A stretch of DNA of 64,000 nucleotides from Haladaptatus pallidirubidus (GTDB taxonomy: Archaea; Halobacteriota; Halobacteria; Halobacteriales; Haladaptataceae), in the NCBI RefSeq assembly GCF_020700235.1, contig NZ_CP085301.1, positions 2,542,001 to 2,606,000 on the forward strand. Direction: 5' to 3'. A program made the position numbers and the translations under genes. Under the pieces are notes generated by a model, which worked only from the letters and a program-made list of their open reading frames with translations, was not told the origin of the DNA and did not search any database. This document shows positions 43,709 through 53,779 of the stretch, one piece after another. The number at the start of each line of letters is the position of its first letter. Positions within the stretch are counted from its first letter, which is position 1.

Positions 43709-44101
43709 ATGGCTGACGACCTTCCCCAACTTGGCGACGACGAAGAAACCGCCTTGCACGAACTCGAACTGGGAATCGAAGGACTCAGAAAGGCACACGG
43801 CTATCTCGTTCACTTTCATCACGCGACGGGCCGAGCGATGAACCACCTCCAAATCGCCGAGTCGAATCTACGCGAGGCGGGCCACGACGAGTTCGCCGAT
43901 CACATTCGGGACGAAATCCTCCCGTGTGGCGTCCTCGGCGACGACAGGTGGACCTACGATATGCTCGAAACGTTCGAAGAAGAGTTTTTCCACGACGTGC
44001 TCGCGTTCGAACAAGCTATCCGCGAGGACATCGCCGCGGGGGAACGCCACGTCAAGGAGCGCCGACAGCAGCGCAGGTGGCGAGAACGCGCGAAGGACTA
44101 A
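43709..44101 (+). CDS. Helical hypothetical protein
   Basis: A 130-residue acidic, almost entirely alpha-helical protein. LHELELGIEGLRKAHGYLVHFHHATGRAMNHLQIAESNLREAGH is followed by DMLETFEEEFFHDVLAFEQAIREDIAAGERHVKERRQQRRW. Regularly spaced His and Glu could bind metal in a four-helix bundle, but this is inference. I do not recognise a family with certainty; it seems to be a conserved haloarchaeal protein. It converges with uspA. Confidence 0.7.
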   Translation: MADDLPQLGDDEETALHELELGIEGLRKAHGYLVHFHHATGRAMNHLQIAESNLREAGHDEFADHIRDEILPCGVLGDDRWTYDMLETFEEEFFHDVLAFEQAIREDIAAGERHVKERRQQRRWRERAKD

Positions 44102-44121
44102 GATTGGTCGTTCCGGCCGTC

Positions 44122-44571
44122 TCAGTCGTCTCGTACGAACGTCACGGGACACGGTGCCGACAGCATCACTTCCTGTGCGGTGCTTCCGAACACCGCTTTT
44201 CCGGTCGGCGAGCGTTTTCGTCCGCCGACGAAGATGCTGTCCGCATTGACGTCCTCCGCGAGTTTTACGATGGTTTCGCCGTGCTCGCCGATAGCACCGC
44301 GAACCGAGTAGCCGATGTCTTCCCTGTCCAGTGCGGACGAAAGCGATCGAATCGTCGCGTGACGCGCCGCAACCTCGTCCGAGTTCGGTTTCCCGGACGG
44401 GTCGTAATCGAGTTGGTCGATTACGTCGTCGAACTCGTCGTCGGTAAACACGTGTGCAAGTACGACCGTCGCACCAGTCGGCCCCGCCACGTCGGCCACG
44501 GCGGATGCGAGTTTATCTGTCCTGTCTGCGTCGCCCGGTCCCACGGCGAGCAGCATCGTCTCGATTGCCAT
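44122..44571 (-). CDS. Universal stress protein (UspA) family
   Basis: A 149-residue single-domain Usp. It starts with TMLLAVGPGDADRTDKL and ends with the ATP-binding motif DSIFVGGRKRSPTGKAVFGSTAQEVMLSAPCPVTFV (G2x-G9x-GS pattern), so it belongs to the ATP-binding class. Haloarchaea have many such proteins, with roles in stress or regulation. A minus-strand TATA box TTTTAAGC at 44594-44601 lies 23-30 bases before the ATG, indicating a leaderless transcript. Confidence 0.93.
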   Translation of the reverse strand: MAIETMLLAVGPGDADRTDKLASAVADVAGPTGATVVLAHVFTDDEFDDVIDQLDYDPSGKPNSDEVAARHATIRSLSSALDREDIGYSVRGAIGEHGETIVKLAEDVNADSIFVGGRKRSPTGKAVFGSTAQEVMLSAPCPVTFVRDD

Positions 44572-44593
44572 GGTATTAGCTCTTCGTGCAGAA

Positions 44594-44601
44594 GCTTAAA
44601 A
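44594..44601 (-). promoter_or_regulatory. TATA box of the uspA-type gene
   Basis: Minus-strand TTTTAAGC 23-30 bases upstream of the start codon at 44571. Confidence 0.6.
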
Positions 44602-44646
44602 CTGCGGGAGTTAACTCAGAATCGAAGAAACCAGGACGCCAACTTA

Positions 44647-44654
44647 GTTTATCC
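44647..44654 (+). promoter_or_regulatory. TATA-like box of the SDR gene
   Basis: GTTTATCC lies 21-28 bases before the ATG at 44675, favouring that ATG over the GTG at 44666. Confidence 0.5.
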
Positions 44655-44674
44655 TGCTCCGTGAAGTGAGCAAT

Positions 44675-45412
44675 ATGATTGCGCCGGAATTAGACGGCAA
44701 GGTCGCACTGGTCACCGGAAGTTCAAAAGGCGTCGGAGAGGAACTCCTGCTGTCGATGGCCGACTGCGGAGCCGACGTGGCGGTTCACTATCGGTCGAGC
44801 GACGAAGCGGCACGCGAAGTCGCCGAGAAAGCCCGAAATCGCGGCGTCACCGCGATTTCGGTGCAGGGGGACGTTACCGAACCGGACAGCGTGGACGACT
44901 TCTTTTCGAGCATCGAGGACGAACTCGGTACGGTTGACGTACTGGTGAACAACGTCGGGCCGTTCGCGCCCGACCACTGGGAGAACATCTCGTTCGAAAC
45001 GTGGAATGCGGTGCTCCACGGGAATATCAATGGAACCTACCTCTGTTCGAAGCGGGCGCTCCCCGCGATGCGCGAGGCGGAGTTCGGACGAATCGTCAAC
45101 GTCGGATACGCCAGTTCGGAGAAGGGACTCGTCAATCCGGAAAACGCACCGTACTTCATCGCCAAGGCGGGCGTCCTGATGTTCACCCGGATGCTAGCGG
45201 GCGACACGCAGGACGACGGCATCACCGTCAATGCGGTTTCCCCCTACGTCGTGGAGAACTCGGACGTGTTTCCGGACGACCTCCCCCGTGGCCGGGCCGC
45301 GAAATTCGAGGATGTGGCCCAAGCAGTACACTTCTTCTTGGACGAGAACAGCGACTACCTGAGCGGCGTGAACGTGGAAGTTGACGGCGGTTGGTTGCCG
45401 GAAATCGTTTAA
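44675..45412 (+). CDS. Short-chain dehydrogenase/reductase
   Basis: A 245-residue classical SDR of the FabG-like type. The NAD(P) motif is VTGSSKGVGEELL near 13-25, with the structural motif VLVNNVG. The catalytic Ser is in YASSEKG and the Tyr-Lys pair in PYFIAKAG (YxxxK). The C-terminal DVNVEVDGGW-like end is complete (GVNVEVDGGWLPEIV). The substrate is unknown. ATG 44675 was chosen because of the TATA box spacing. Confidence 0.92.
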   Translation: MIAPELDGKVALVTGSSKGVGEELLLSMADCGADVAVHYRSSDEAAREVAEKARNRGVTAISVQGDVTEPDSVDDFFSSIEDELGTVDVLVNNVGPFAPDHWENISFETWNAVLHGNINGTYLCSKRALPAMREAEFGRIVNVGYASSEKGLVNPENAPYFIAKAGVLMFTRMLAGDTQDDGITVNAVSPYVVENSDVFPDDLPRGRAAKFEDVAQAVHFFLDENSDYLSGVNVEVDGGWLPEIV

Positions 45413-45427
45413 TTCGGTCGCTCCTGC

Positions 45428-46009
45428 TTAATTCCCTTCTAGCGCGTCGATGGCGATTGCACCGACGACGAGCGCGGTTTTCGGCACCGACCCCGTGTCG
45501 TGAATTCGAATATCGTATCGATCGCGGAACGAGAAGTGTCCCTCTATTTCTCCGATCGGATCGCCATCGGGCGTCGTGATCGAATACTTGTGTGGAAGGA
45601 ACGAGAGGAAGTCGATGAGGGACCGAAGTGCTTCGAGAATCGCGCTCCGCGAGGCAACCTCCGCAATTTCGGTTCCGTCGGGACTTTTTATCGTCCAGCG
45701 GTGGTGGAAGAATGTGAAGTTCTTGTTCAGTATCAAAACCGGTTCGTCGGAACCTTCCTCGGTTAGAACGTAATCGCCCGCCACGTCGAGGATGTTCTTC
45801 GCCTTCACGTGGAAGACGACGTTCCCATCCGAATCGAAAAACGGGAACTCCTCTTTCATCTTGAACATCTTCTGTTTCGACTTCAGGACGAGGTCTCCGG
45901 CGGGGTCGTACACATTGTACTTGTTCCGGAAATAACTCTGTTCGACCGTGTACTCGTCGTCGTCGAGGACGATGCCGCCGATGCTCTGTTCCCGTATGGG
46001 GTCTTCCAT
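45428..46009 (-). CDS. LURP-one-related/scramblase family protein
   Basis: A 193-residue beta-barrel-like protein of the tubby C-terminal/LURP-one superfamily. LDDDEYTVEQSYFRNKYNVYDPAGDLVLKSKQKMFKMKEEFPFFDSDG starts the fold, and the repeated pattern of beta strands ends IRIHDTGSVPKTALVVGAIAIDALEGN, which includes the conserved C-terminal hydrophobic helix. Such proteins are proposed to associate with membranes or lipids; function is unproven. Start at 46009 (MEDPIRE); an ATG two codons earlier is equivalent. Confidence 0.85.
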   Translation of the reverse strand: MEDPIREQSIGGIVLDDDEYTVEQSYFRNKYNVYDPAGDLVLKSKQKMFKMKEEFPFFDSDGNVVFHVKAKNILDVAGDYVLTEEGSDEPVLILNKNFTFFHHRWTIKSPDGTEIAEVASRSAILEALRSLIDFLSFLPHKYSITTPDGDPIGEIEGHFSFRDRYDIRIHDTGSVPKTALVVGAIAIDALEGN

Positions 46010-46073
46010 TGTCAATCGCTTGTAACTGTCTGCTATTTAAATTTGAGGTTGGACGGCCGATTTCAGTTCGCCG

Positions 46074-48038
46074 TCACTCGCCACCGTCCGCCTGTGCGTC
46101 CGCGTTTTCCGACCGTCCGCCCACTTCTTCGACCCCCTCGACTTGCGCCCGCCGCCGAATCGCGCGCTCGATGAAATCCCGCGGGAGCGATTCGATTTCC
46201 CCGGCTTGCACCCGCCAGAGGTTCGCGTAGAGCCCGTCCAGGGCGAGCAGGTCGTCGTGGGTTCCGCGTTCGACGATTCTGCCTTCGTCCAAGACCGCGA
46301 TTTCGTCGGCTTCCTTGATGGTCGAAAGCCGGTGGGCGATGGCGAACGTCGTCTTTTCGCGAACCAGTCGGGCGAGGCTGCGTTGGATGAGCGCCTCGGT
46401 TTCGGTATCGACGTGGCTCGTCGCCTCGTCCAACACCAGGATGGCCGGGTTCTTGAGAATCGTCCGCGCGATGGAGAGTCGCTGACGCTGGCCGCCCGAG
46501 AGTTTCATCCCGCGCTCCCCGACCATCGTGTCGTAGCCGTCCGGCAGGTTGACGACGAACTCGTGTGCTTCCGCGGCTTTCGCGGCGGAGACGATTTCCT
46601 CCCCGCTCGCGTCGAAGGTTCCGTAGGCGATGTTCTCCTTCACCGACCCGTAGAACAGAAAGGGGTCTTGACTGACGTAGCCAATAGACCGGCGAAGGCT
46701 CCGAAGGTTCACGTCGCGGATGTCGGTGCCGTCGATTCGAATCGCACCTTCGTCTACGTCGTACATCCGAAGCAGGAGTTTCAAAACGGTCGATTTTCCC
46801 GCCCCGGTTGGCCCGACGAGCGCAATAGTATCGCCGCGTTCGGCCTGCAAATCGACGTTCGAGATGACCGTTTCTTCGCCGTAGCCGAAACTCACGTCGT
46901 CGTACTTGACCGTTCCGTCAGGCACGACTAAATCCGGCGCGCCCGCGCTCTCGTCCAGCGTGCCGCGCTCGTTCATCAGGTCGAAAACACGGACGCTCGA
47001 CGCCTTCGCACGCTGGTAGATGTTGATGATCTGGCCGAACTGAGCCATCGGCCAGATGAACTGCTGGCTCAGCACGATGAAGGTGACGAACTCGCCGGGT
47101 TCGAGCGGTCCCGAAAACGGGCCGGGAGGTCCGGAGAGGAGCCAGAAGCCGCCGACCGCGAACGTGATCGCGAAGCCGATTCCGGTGAGGAGGCTCAGCC
47201 CGGGAAAGAACGTAATCCGCGTTCTGATGGCGTCCCAGTTGGCGTCGTAGTAGTCCTGCGACGCATCCTCGACGCGGTCGGATTCGTACTCCTCCGCCGT
47301 CTCGGTTTTGATGACGCGAACCCCGCCGAGGTTGTTCTCCAGTCGGGAGTTGAGCGCACCGACGCTGGCCCGCATCGCGGCGTATTTCGGCTGGATAATT
47401 CGGACGAACAAATAGGTGAACAGCGCGAGCAGCGGCACCGGCAGGAGCGCGACCAGCGCGAGCGCCGGATTCAGCCAGAACAGGAGCAGACCGATTCCGG
47501 CCACCATCACGACGATTCGGAGCGCCGAACTCATTCCGTCGTTAAGGAACGTCTCCAACTGGTTCACGTCGTTGTTCAGAATCGACATCAGCTCGCCAGT
47601 CTGCTTGTCATCGAAAAAGCCCATATCGAGCAGTTGCATCCTGTCGTAGGTGTCCACCCGAAGCGCGTGCTGAACGCCTTGGGCGAACCGATTCCAGCCC
47701 CATCCCTCCAACCACGAGAAGGTCGCCCCGACGAAAAAGGAGAGCGCGATGATGGCGATGGAGAGCCACAGCTGGCCGGTCGAAGTTTGCGGTATCCATT
47801 CTGCGGGGAACAGGGGAAGGTGAAACTCTCGCTGATTCAGGAATATCGCGTCGATGGCGAGGCCGAGGATGAACGGCGGGAGCAGTCCAGACAGGCGCGA
47901 CAGCGTCGTGGCGACGATTCCCAGTGTGAACTCGGCGACGTGGCCCTTGCCGTACTCCGCGTACAGTCGCCACATTGGGTTGTCCGTGGTCAGTTCTGAG
48001 GAGTTAGGGAGTTTGTTGGAGAGGCTGAATAGTATCAC
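46074..48038 (-). CDS. ABC exporter, permease-ATPase fusion
   Basis: A 654-residue half-transporter of the MsbA/multidrug type. Six membrane helices lie between about residues 35 and 330. The ATPase domain follows: Walker A GPTGAGKST near 415, Q-loop SQDPFLF, signature LSGGQRQRLSIARTIL, Walker B ILVLDEAT and switch His in IAHRLSTI. It acts as a homodimer and exports lipids or drugs; the substrate is unknown. The C-terminal tail is acidic. Start 48038 is used; an ATG 21 codons in (MWRLYAEYG) is possible. It is monocistronic by context. Confidence 0.92.
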   Translation of the reverse strand: MILFSLSNKLPNSSELTTDNPMWRLYAEYGKGHVAEFTLGIVATTLSRLSGLLPPFILGLAIDAIFLNQREFHLPLFPAEWIPQTSTGQLWLSIAIIALSFFVGATFSWLEGWGWNRFAQGVQHALRVDTYDRMQLLDMGFFDDKQTGELMSILNNDVNQLETFLNDGMSSALRIVVMVAGIGLLLFWLNPALALVALLPVPLLALFTYLFVRIIQPKYAAMRASVGALNSRLENNLGGVRVIKTETAEEYESDRVEDASQDYYDANWDAIRTRITFFPGLSLLTGIGFAITFAVGGFWLLSGPPGPFSGPLEPGEFVTFIVLSQQFIWPMAQFGQIINIYQRAKASSVRVFDLMNERGTLDESAGAPDLVVPDGTVKYDDVSFGYGEETVISNVDLQAERGDTIALVGPTGAGKSTVLKLLLRMYDVDEGAIRIDGTDIRDVNLRSLRRSIGYVSQDPFLFYGSVKENIAYGTFDASGEEIVSAAKAAEAHEFVVNLPDGYDTMVGERGMKLSGGQRQRLSIARTILKNPAILVLDEATSHVDTETEALIQRSLARLVREKTTFAIAHRLSTIKEADEIAVLDEGRIVERGTHDDLLALDGLYANLWRVQAGEIESLPRDFIERAIRRRAQVEGVEEVGGRSENADAQADGGE

Positions 48039-48129
48039 CTAGGTCGGAGGGTTCTAGGTGTTCAGTGGGTTTGTGTGTTTCAGTGGATGCAATCGAAGTT
48101 TTCATGATTTTCTCGACCTCCTACCAGAC

Positions 48130-48279
48130 ATGGCTCGCATCAAACGCTTGCTGACCGTCCTGCTCGCACTCGTCGGCGTCTCGTTCGTTGTCCACTATGC
48201 CTTGTTCGAGTCGCTTCCACTCGGCAAACCGCAACTGATGGAGAAAAAATCGGACGAGGCTGAGGCGGCAGTTCAGTAG
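48130..48279 (+). CDS. Small single-helix membrane protein
   Basis: A 49-residue protein, MARIKRLLTVLLALVGVSFV then VHYALFESLPLGKPQLMEKK and an acidic tail. It has one membrane helix (about 7-26) with a positive N-terminus, consistent with an N-in anchor and a short exposed tail. No family is recognised. It is the first gene of a region richer in small and AT-richer genes. The coding call rests on the credible helix and codon use. Confidence 0.5.
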   Translation: MARIKRLLTVLLALVGVSFVVHYALFESLPLGKPQLMEKKSDEAEAAVQ

Positions 48280-48519
48280 AACAGCTATTCGAGAGTCGTA
48301 TTCTGTATGCAGAAGAAAGTATCAAAGGCTGGTTGACCAATTTTGTACTGTCGAGCAGAGTTGCTCGGCATTCGAAATCAAAATAATTGCAAGAAGTACG
48401 TCTGCAACATTCGTGTTCGATGGAGTCCTATCGTGACAGGGGGAAATTCTGGCAGTGAGTAGGGCGCTAAATACGACGGCCATGCCGAAACCAGATGCAC
48501 GTGAAAATAGTTCCACTTG

Positions 48520-48777
48520 TTAATCGACTAATGCTAACGCGGCCAGTCCGACAGTACATACGATTAGCATAAACGCGACAGATGCGATGGTGCTGTAGAA
48601 CTGATGCTGCTGGAAAAACGTGATTCCTTGATGTACTAGTTCGCTCTGGAGATAGATGCTCGCTACAGTACCGACAATGAGCAGAATTGCTGCCGCTATC
48701 TGCGCTCGTAACGGGTGATTCCACCCTGACCACGAAAAGCCAAAGCGAGAACGGACCTTTTCAGCTTGACTACTCAT
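48520..48777 (-). CDS. Two-helix membrane protein of unknown function
   Basis: An 85-residue protein with a polar N-terminal 25 residues (MSSQAEKVRSRFGFSWSGWN) and two membrane helices (about 29-46 and 62-84). It has its own leaderless promoter: minus-strand CTTATAAA at 48801-48808, 24-31 bases before the ATG. It lies 120 bases downstream of the Tat-exported glycine-zipper protein gene on the same strand. The size and two-helix layout recall immunity or accessory proteins, but that is only a guess. Confidence 0.6.
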   Translation of the reverse strand: MSSQAEKVRSRFGFSWSGWNHPLRAQIAAAILLIVGTVASIYLQSELVHQGITFFQQHQFYSTIASVAFMLIVCTVGLAALALVD

Positions 48778-48800
48778 ACTAGTAATAATCTATATACGCA

Positions 48801-48808
48801 TTTATAAG
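48801..48808 (-). promoter_or_regulatory. TATA box of the two-helix protein gene
   Basis: Minus-strand CTTATAAA 24-31 bases upstream of the start at 48777. It indicates independent transcription. Confidence 0.65.
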
Positions 48809-48897
48809 TGTTGGTGACAATGGATTTCAAATGACCGTTTGAGAGCGCTCAAGCTGATTTGAGCGCGGGCAGTGCGACAGGTGTGTTCAGGATTGGA

Positions 48898-49665
48898 TTA
48901 GAGATAGTCAACGATGGCCTCGCCAACTTCAATGTGTGGTCCACTAACTTTCTTACTGTGGACTGCCCAGCTAGGGGCGGCACCGGCGTGGTAACCAGGA
49001 AAGACTCCATACCGTACTGCTTCCTCGTTGAGCACGCCAACGTGGTCGTCCCACATGAGGAGCGTAATGTACCTCCCGGAAAGGTCAACGTGACTGAAGA
49101 ACGCCGAGTTGATTCCAATCCCGAGCAGCCCACCAAGCGCTGCACCCCATACTCCGCCGACACGGGCACCGACAAGTGCTCCTATGAGACCAGAGAGTTC
49201 TCCCTGATGGGTGTTGAGGGACTCGCCGCTTTCGATCGCAAGCCCACCAACGAGATGATCGTTATATACGTATCCGCTGCAATTTCCGACATCATTAACA
49301 ACAAACTCCCAATCCTCGACCCACGCCTCGTGAGTCTGTATTCCGACGCTGTTTTTGGAAGGAGCCGTTAGTCCCTGTTCACTGGCTGCTTTGTCGACCA
49401 AGGAGACAGTACGGTTCTCTTTGTCCACTTGGAAGAGATACACACCCTTCTCATTGGTTTCAGGGTCGTCCACGTTCGCGACCATCACAAGAGTAGACTG
49501 CTCGGTTTCTCTCACCACCTTCCATGTAATACCTTCGGTATTGTTTGTTTCATTACTAGCCGGTCCACTGGCAGCGACTGTGGACGATACGCCGCCGAGT
49601 AAGCCGATACTGGCACCCGTTATTTTAAGGATATTCCTCCGGTTTCGGAATTCATCAGTTATCAT
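48898..49665 (-). CDS. Tat-exported protein with a glycine-zipper membrane segment
   Basis: A 255-residue protein. The start RNRRNILKITGASIGLLGG is a twin-arginine signal ending near AAS. The exported domain (35-155) is a beta-rich unknown fold with one cysteine (GNCSGYVYND). Residues about 160-190 (LSGLIGALVGARVGGVWGAA and LGGLLGIGINSAFF) form a glycine-zipper hydrophobic stretch capable of membrane insertion. The tail is beta-rich (GRYITLLMWDDHVGVLNEE). Codon use includes more A/T-ending codons than its neighbours. The overall design resembles secreted pore-forming or bacteriocin-like proteins, but I recognise no known halocin. Function unknown. Confidence 0.75.
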   Translation of the reverse strand: MITDEFRNRRNILKITGASIGLLGGVSSTVAASGPASNETNNTEGITWKVVRETEQSTLVMVANVDDPETNEKGVYLFQVDKENRTVSLVDKAASEQGLTAPSKNSVGIQTHEAWVEDWEFVVNDVGNCSGYVYNDHLVGGLAIESGESLNTHQGELSGLIGALVGARVGGVWGAALGGLLGIGINSAFFSHVDLSGRYITLLMWDDHVGVLNEEAVRYGVFPGYHAGAAPSWAVHSKKVSGPHIEVGEAIVDYL

Positions 49666-49866
49666 TCCAATTATTTGTATATGTCAATCAGTATTAGATG
49701 TTTTCATTATGATGAAAAAAGTTTGAATCATTTATCTTGATATTTATTTGGCTGTCATTCTCTCATCGAAAACTGGATGTGGTTTCTAATGGTTGCAGCA
49801 ATGTAGAAACTGTTTAAACCTATTTGCGTCTCTCGTCCAACGAAACCTGAGGCGAATTTCGTCTAC

Positions 49867-50064
49867 CTAATCATCTGCCGCAACTTCTTCTGTTTCTTTA
49901 TTCGTGTTCTCGGAATTGTCACTCAGCGACGTATTGATGGCTTGAATCAGTTCCTCAAACCGATTCAGCGTTGATTCTTCGAATCGGCCTTCATCGAACT
50001 CTCCATCCCTCCCTAGTTTCACTTTCACTCCGCTTTCATCTGCAACCGACAGGCATACCCTCAT
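49867..50064 (-). CDS. Small acidic hypothetical protein
   Basis: A 65-residue protein. The first half (RVCLSVADESGVKVKLGRDGEFDEGRFEESTLNRFEELIQAI) suggests two strands and a helix, and the second half is a disordered Asn/Glu/Asp tail. It is divergent from uvrA, with only 21 bases between start codons. No family is recognised; the acidic composition supports a genuine haloarchaeal gene. Confidence 0.5.
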   Translation of the reverse strand: MRVCLSVADESGVKVKLGRDGEFDEGRFEESTLNRFEELIQAINTSLSDNSENTNKETEEVAADD

Positions 50065-50085
50065 TCAGTCGCTGTCTGTGGATAG

Positions 50086-53028
50086 ATGAGCAAGGACTAC
50101 ATCGAAGTGCGGGGGGCCGAGGAGCACAACCTCAAGAACCTCGACGTGACGATTCCGCGCGAGGAGTTCAACGTCGTGACCGGCCTATCTGGGTCGGGCA
50201 AGTCCTCGCTCGCCTTCGAGACGGTGTACGCGGAAGGACAGCGACGGTACATCGAGAGCCTGTCGGCCTACGCCCGGAACTTCCTCGGGCAGATGGACAA
50301 ACCGCAGGTCGAGAACGTCGAAGGCTTGTCGCCCGCCATTTCAATCGACCAGAAGAACGCGGCGAACAACCCACGTTCGACGGTCGGGACGGTGACCGAA
50401 CTGCACGACTACCTGCGACTGCTCTACGCCCGCGTGGGGACACCACACTGTCCGCAGTGTGGGCAGGAAGTCGGTGAACAGAGCGCCCAGAACATGGTTC
50501 GGCGAGTGCTGGACTTGCCGGAAGGCACGAAAGCGAAAATCGCCGCGCCGGTCGTCCGCGACCAGAAGGGCGCGTTCGCGGACTTATTCGACGACCTCGT
50601 TTCGGACGGCTATTCCCGCGTCGAGGTGGACGGTGAGGAGTTCGATTTGACGCTCGACCGCCCGGAACTCGACAAGAACTACGACCACACCATCGACGTT
50701 ATCGTAGACAGGGTGAAGGTCAGCGAGGAAGCGCGCTCGCGCATCACGGACAGCGTGGAAACCGCGCTGGAGGAGGCGGAGGGCATGATGAAACTCATCG
50801 TTCCTAACCCGCCGGAGGATGTTGATTTGGGTTCGGAGTCGCGCTCGACCGGCGATTTGGCCGGTGAGGGTGACGACCGACTCGCGGTGGAATTCTCCGA
50901 AGACCTCGCCTGCACGAACTGCGGCATCGACTTCCGCGAAATCGAGACGCGTAGTTTTTCGTTCAACAGTCCGCACGGCGCGTGTCCGGAGTGTGAGGGA
51001 ATCGGCGAGACGAAGGAGGTTGACGAAGGCCTCGTCGTCCAAGATCCAAGCAAGCAGTTGAAACACGTCTTCGAACCGTGGGGCTACCAGCGAACGTACT
51101 ATCGCCGACAGCTCGATTCCGTGGCTCGGCATTTCGACGTGGAGTTGACGACGCCGTTCGAGGAGTTGGATGAAGCCATTCAAGACGCCTTCCTCTACGG
51201 CACCGACGAGGACATGCTGTTCAAGTGGAACACGAAAAACGGCATTCGTCGGAAGGAAGAACCGTTTGAGGGCGTGATGAACAACCTCGAACGTCGCTAC
51301 GTCGAAACCGACAGCGACCGGGCGCGAAAGCACATCGAGGACTACATGGCGGTGACAGAGTGTCCCGCCTGCGACGGCACGCGACTGCGACCGCAGAGTC
51401 GCTCGGTGTACGTCGATGGCACCTCGATTTCGGATGTCAACCGGATGTCCATCGGAGACGCGCTGGTTCACTTCGAAAACCTCGAAGCAAATCTGACCGA
51501 CCGCCAGAATCGAATCGCCGAGGAGATTCTCAAAGAGATTCGCGCCCGCCTCGGCTTCATGGAGGAGGTTGGTTTACAGTACCTCACACTCGACCGTGAA
51601 GCCTCGACGCTCTCGGGCGGCGAAAGCCAGCGAATTCGGCTGGCGACGCAAATCGGGTCGGGTCTAGTCGGCGTGCTGTACGTGTTGGACGAACCCTCCA
51701 TCGGTCTGCACCAGCGCGACAACGACCGTCTGCTGAACACGCTCTGCGAACTGCGCGATTTGGGCAACACCCTCATCGTCGTCGAACACGACGAGGAGAC
51801 GATGCGCCGGGCGGACACCGTCATCGACATGGGTCCCGGCCCCGGCAGGCGCGGCGGCGAAGTCGTCGTGCAGGGCGACGTAGAAGAGGTGATGGCTCAC
51901 GATGGAAGCATCACGGGAGACTATCTCGCCGGGCGCAAGGAAATCCCGGTTCCGGACGAGCGGCGGGAACACGACACTCATCTCACGGTTCGGGGCGCCC
52001 GCCAGCACAACCTGAAGAATCTCGATGTGGATATTCCAGTCGGGACGTTCACGGCCATCACGGGCGTCTCCGGGTCGGGCAAATCCACGCTGATGCACGA
52101 CATTCTGTATAAAGGTTTAGCCCGCGAGATGAACGACAACACGTCCGTCGACCCCGGTGATCACGACGCAATCGACGGCATGGACGAAATCGAGAAGGTG
52201 CGGCTCATCGACCAGTCACCCATCGGTCGAACCCCGCGGTCGAACCCGGCGACGTACACCGGCGTCTTCGACTACGTCCGGGAAGCGTTCGCGGAGACGA
52301 AACTCGCCAAACAGCGCGGTTACGAGAAGGGCCGCTTCTCGTTCAACGTGAAGGGCGGACGGTGTGAGGAGTGTGGCGGACAGGGAACAGTCAAAATCGA
52401 GATGAACTTCCTGTCGGACGTGTACGTCCCGTGTGAAGAGTGCGAAGGCGCACGCTACAACGATGAAACGCTGGACGTGACCTACCGCGGTAAGACGATT
52501 GCCGAAGTCCTCGATATGTCCGTCGAGGACGCCCACGACTTCTTCGAACACGACTCTCGGGTTCGGCGCAGGCTGAAACTGCTGAAGGACGTTGGACTCG
52601 ACTACATGAAACTCGGCCAACCGTCCACGACGCTGTCGGGCGGGGAAGCTCAGCGAATCAAACTCGCCGAGGAACTCGGCAAGAAATCCACGGGTGACAC
52701 GCTCTACCTGCTGGACGAACCGACGACCGGCCTCCATCACGAGGACGAGCGCAAACTCATCTCGGTGCTTCAACGACTCACCGAGAAGGGGAACTCCATC
52801 GTCGTCATCGAACACGAGTTAGACCTCGTGAAGAACGCAGACCACGTCATCGACCTCGGACCGGAAGGCGGCGAAAAGGGCGGCGAAATCGTCGCTACGG
52901 GAACGCCCGAGGAAGTCGCGTGGAACGACGATTCGTACACCGGACGATATCTCCGCGATAAACTCCCCGGCGTCGAACTCGATGGTCCGCGTGCCGACAG
53001 ACCTGCCCCTGCCGCGATGGACGATTAA
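50086..53028 (+). CDS. uvrA: Excinuclease ABC subunit A
   Basis: A 980-residue UvrA, the damage-recognition ATPase of nucleotide excision repair. Two ABC modules are intact: GLSGSGKSS near 33 and GVSGSGKST near 663, each with LSGGE signatures ([14 protein letters not shown] and [17 protein letters not shown]) and Walker B ([11 protein letters not shown] and [11 protein letters not shown]). Zinc sites are visible as [17 protein letters not shown]...CPECEG, and CEECGGQG...CEECEG. Haloarchaea acquired uvrABC from bacteria, so a bacterial-type protein is expected here. uvrB and uvrC are not adjacent. Start at 50086 ([18 protein letters not shown]) is standard. Confidence 0.97.
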   Translation: MSKDYIEVRGAEEHNLKNLDVTIPREEFNVVTGLSGSGKSSLAFETVYAEGQRRYIESLSAYARNFLGQMDKPQVENVEGLSPAISIDQKNAANNPRSTVGTVTELHDYLRLLYARVGTPHCPQCGQEVGEQSAQNMVRRVLDLPEGTKAKIAAPVVRDQKGAFADLFDDLVSDGYSRVEVDGEEFDLTLDRPELDKNYDHTIDVIVDRVKVSEEARSRITDSVETALEEAEGMMKLIVPNPPEDVDLGSESRSTGDLAGEGDDRLAVEFSEDLACTNCGIDFREIETRSFSFNSPHGACPECEGIGETKEVDEGLVVQDPSKQLKHVFEPWGYQRTYYRRQLDSVARHFDVELTTPFEELDEAIQDAFLYGTDEDMLFKWNTKNGIRRKEEPFEGVMNNLERRYVETDSDRARKHIEDYMAVTECPACDGTRLRPQSRSVYVDGTSISDVNRMSIGDALVHFENLEANLTDRQNRIAEEILKEIRARLGFMEEVGLQYLTLDREASTLSGGESQRIRLATQIGSGLVGVLYVLDEPSIGLHQRDNDRLLNTLCELRDLGNTLIVVEHDEETMRRADTVIDMGPGPGRRGGEVVVQGDVEEVMAHDGSITGDYLAGRKEIPVPDERREHDTHLTVRGARQHNLKNLDVDIPVGTFTAITGVSGSGKSTLMHDILYKGLAREMNDNTSVDPGDHDAIDGMDEIEKVRLIDQSPIGRTPRSNPATYTGVFDYVREAFAETKLAKQRGYEKGRFSFNVKGGRCEECGGQGTVKIEMNFLSDVYVPCEECEGARYNDETLDVTYRGKTIAEVLDMSVEDAHDFFEHDSRVRRRLKLLKDVGLDYMKLGQPSTTLSGGEAQRIKLAEELGKKSTGDTLYLLDEPTTGLHHEDERKLISVLQRLTEKGNSIVVIEHELDLVKNADHVIDLGPEGGEKGGEIVATGTPEEVAWNDDSYTGRYLRDKLPGVELDGPRADRPAPAAMDD

Positions 53029-53233
53029 GACCCATCAGAGAGACGTTCTCTCCGTCGGAATGGCGGGCTTACCGCGAAGAACCGCGCGCCTAAACACCGC
53101 TATGATACTTAATTTGAAAATTAACACCAGCTAAGCACTGGATAACAAAGTGTTGTCCGCGGTAATCTCGCATCCGTGTTACGTCCGGGTGGCAATGGCA
53201 TAACGAAACAACGGATTGCGGGTCACTGGTGGC

Positions 53234-53779
53234 ATGAGTTCGACTGATGGAACCCCACAAGAACTGTCCGAAGACCTCATCTTCGACGTTCTGAAAAATC
53301 GGCGGCGACGGTACACGCTTCACTACCTCAAACAGCAGGGCCGCCCGGTAGAACTGAGCGAACTCGCAGAGCAGGTGGCGGCGTGGGAGAACGACACGAC
53401 GGTGGAAGGACTCTCCGCGAACGAACGAAAATCCGTCTACACCTCGCTCTATCAAACCCACCTTCCGAAACTCGCAGACGCGGGAATCGTGGAGTACAAC
53501 CAAAACCGAGGTGTGGTCGAACTGTCGGCCAACGCCGCACAGTTGGAGGGATATCTGCGCCCGCAGGACGAATTTCCGTGGATTCGGTACTACCTCGGAC
53601 TCGCCATCGTTAGCGCGGTTCTCGTCCTCGCCGACTTTCTCGGTATTCCGCCGTTTACCGCCATTCCGGACGAAATCTGGGGTGTCATCATCGTTGCCGC
53701 GTTCGCGCTCTCGGCATTGGTTCATTACCTGCGGCGACGGCAACTCAGCACCGGAGACCGCCCGCCGTCGGCGCGGTAG
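53234..53779 (+). CDS. Membrane-anchored DUF7344 winged-helix protein
   Basis: A 181-residue protein. A cytoplasmic winged helix (about 15-105: LSEDLIFDVLKNRRRRYTLHYL, RKSVYTSLYQTHLPKLADAGIVEYNQNRGVVEL) is followed by two membrane helices (about 118-137 and 145-163) and a basic tail. The HTH part matches the haloarchaeal DUF7344 pattern also seen at 18575 and 59014. It may be a membrane-tethered regulator. ATG 53234 is used; an upstream ATG at 53216 adds six residues. Confidence 0.82.
   Translation: MSSTDGTPQELSEDLIFDVLKNRRRRYTLHYLKQQGRPVELSELAEQVAAWENDTTVEGLSANERKSVYTSLYQTHLPKLADAGIVEYNQNRGVVELSANAAQLEGYLRPQDEFPWIRYYLGLAIVSAVLVLADFLGIPPFTAIPDEIWGVIIVAAFALSALVHYLRRRQLSTGDRPPSAR

Noticed and set aside
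48898..49665. Identification of the glycine-zipper protein as a known halocin
   Set aside because: It lacks the Cys-rich C-terminal peptide of halocin C8 and resembles no halocin I can recall; only the general design is suggestive.
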